From NCBI GenBank assembly GCA_005885025.1, contig VAYC01000132.1:1-5343 (forward strand): a stretch of DNA of 5,343 bases, in the 5' to 3' direction. Below are positions 5,135 through 5,343 of this stretch, piece after piece (position 1 is the stretch's first letter; the number at the start of each line of letters is the position of its first letter). The notes under the pieces were generated by a model. The model was not told where the DNA came from, searched no databases, and was given only the letters and a program-made list of their open reading frames with translations. Source of the DNA: Actinomycetota bacterium. Lineage in GTDB: Bacteria > Actinomycetota > UBA4738. The translations under genes and the position numbers were made by a program.

Positions 5135-5343
5135 CGGGCTTCTTGACGGGCAAGGTCGTTCTCATCACGCGGCCCCGAGAGGAAGCCGGCGAGCTGGCCA
5201 CCTTGCTGGAAGAGCGAGGGGCGCACCCGCTCGTCGCGCCTGCCATCGAACGCTTCTCCGTCCCCGACGAACCGCTCGGGGAGGCTCTGCGCTCCCTCGT
5301 CGCGGGCCGATTCGCATGGGCGGTGTTCACCAGCGAGGCAGGG
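5131..5343 (+). CDS. hemD: Uroporphyrinogen-III synthase, N-terminal part (partial)
   Basis: The first 71 codons of a gene that runs off the end of the window. The product would close hydroxymethylbilane to uroporphyrinogen III, the branch point to heme, siroheme and cobalamin. The visible part begins MTGFLTGKVVLITRPREEAGELATLL. The strand-turn motif VLITRPRE is the hallmark N-terminus of this poorly conserved family, and WAVFTSEAG near the end matches the usual W-hydrophobic-FTS segment. The ATG overlaps the hemC stop in an ATGA arrangement. Because the synthase domain begins at once, there is no N-terminal methyltransferase fusion of the kind known in some actinobacteria; a C-terminal fusion cannot be excluded from here. 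Confidence 0.9.
   Translation, partial: MTGFLTGKVVLITRPREEAGELATLLEERGAHPLVAPAIERFSVPDEPLGEALRSLVAGRFAWAVFTSEAG

Noticed and set aside
1..5343. CRISPR arrays, insertion sequences, tRNA or rRNA genes, prophage or defence genes
   Set aside because: No spaced direct repeats, transposase motifs, tRNA-like cloverleaf or defence-related domains were seen by reading both strands; the genes present are housekeeping and transport genes.

Overview
This is a GC-rich window with every supported gene on the plus strand. The order grx-rex-hemA-hemC-hemD, together with the Rex protein features, points to the Actinomycetota. It resembles the rex-hem cluster known from Streptomyces, but the protein sequences look like a more distant, perhaps uncultured, lineage. 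That lineage call is inference, because no database search was possible.

Layout. (1) Positions 1-1582: the 3' end of a TPR-like gene overlaps, by ATGA, a complete NicO-type nickel/cobalt transporter gene. The transporter has a signal peptide, a large extracytoplasmic domain with an EF-hand-like loop, and a His-rich membrane-domain loop. (2) Positions 1583-1838: a non-coding stretch full of inverted repeats. It includes a perfect 11-bp hairpin just after the transporter gene, then a nested structure, then a hairpin followed by five T residues. (3) Positions 1839-2081: a small glutaredoxin-like protein with a CHLC motif, probably made from a leaderless GTG start. (4) Positions 2082-2184: the promoter of the heme operon. 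An 18-bp site matching the Rex operator consensus at 13 of 14 defined positions overlaps the -35 region. The predicted transcript starts at or next to a GTG that opens an eight-codon leader ORF ending on the rex start codon. (5) Positions 2185-5343: rex, hemA, hemC and the 5' end of hemD, tightly packed, which looks like one operon.

How it fits together: Rex senses NADH/NAD+ and probably represses its own operon. This would tie early tetrapyrrole synthesis (glutamyl-tRNA reductase, porphobilinogen deaminase, uroporphyrinogen-III synthase) to respiratory redox state. The glutaredoxin-like protein is a divergent redox neighbour. The nickel/cobalt transporter seems to be a separate transcription unit.

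The genes themselves are recognisable families. The less ordinary signals are regulatory: the Rex operator and its extra half-site, short ORFs that overlap the starts of rex, hemA and hemC, two promoters with identical -10-to-GTG spacing, and the structured region before the glutaredoxin gene.
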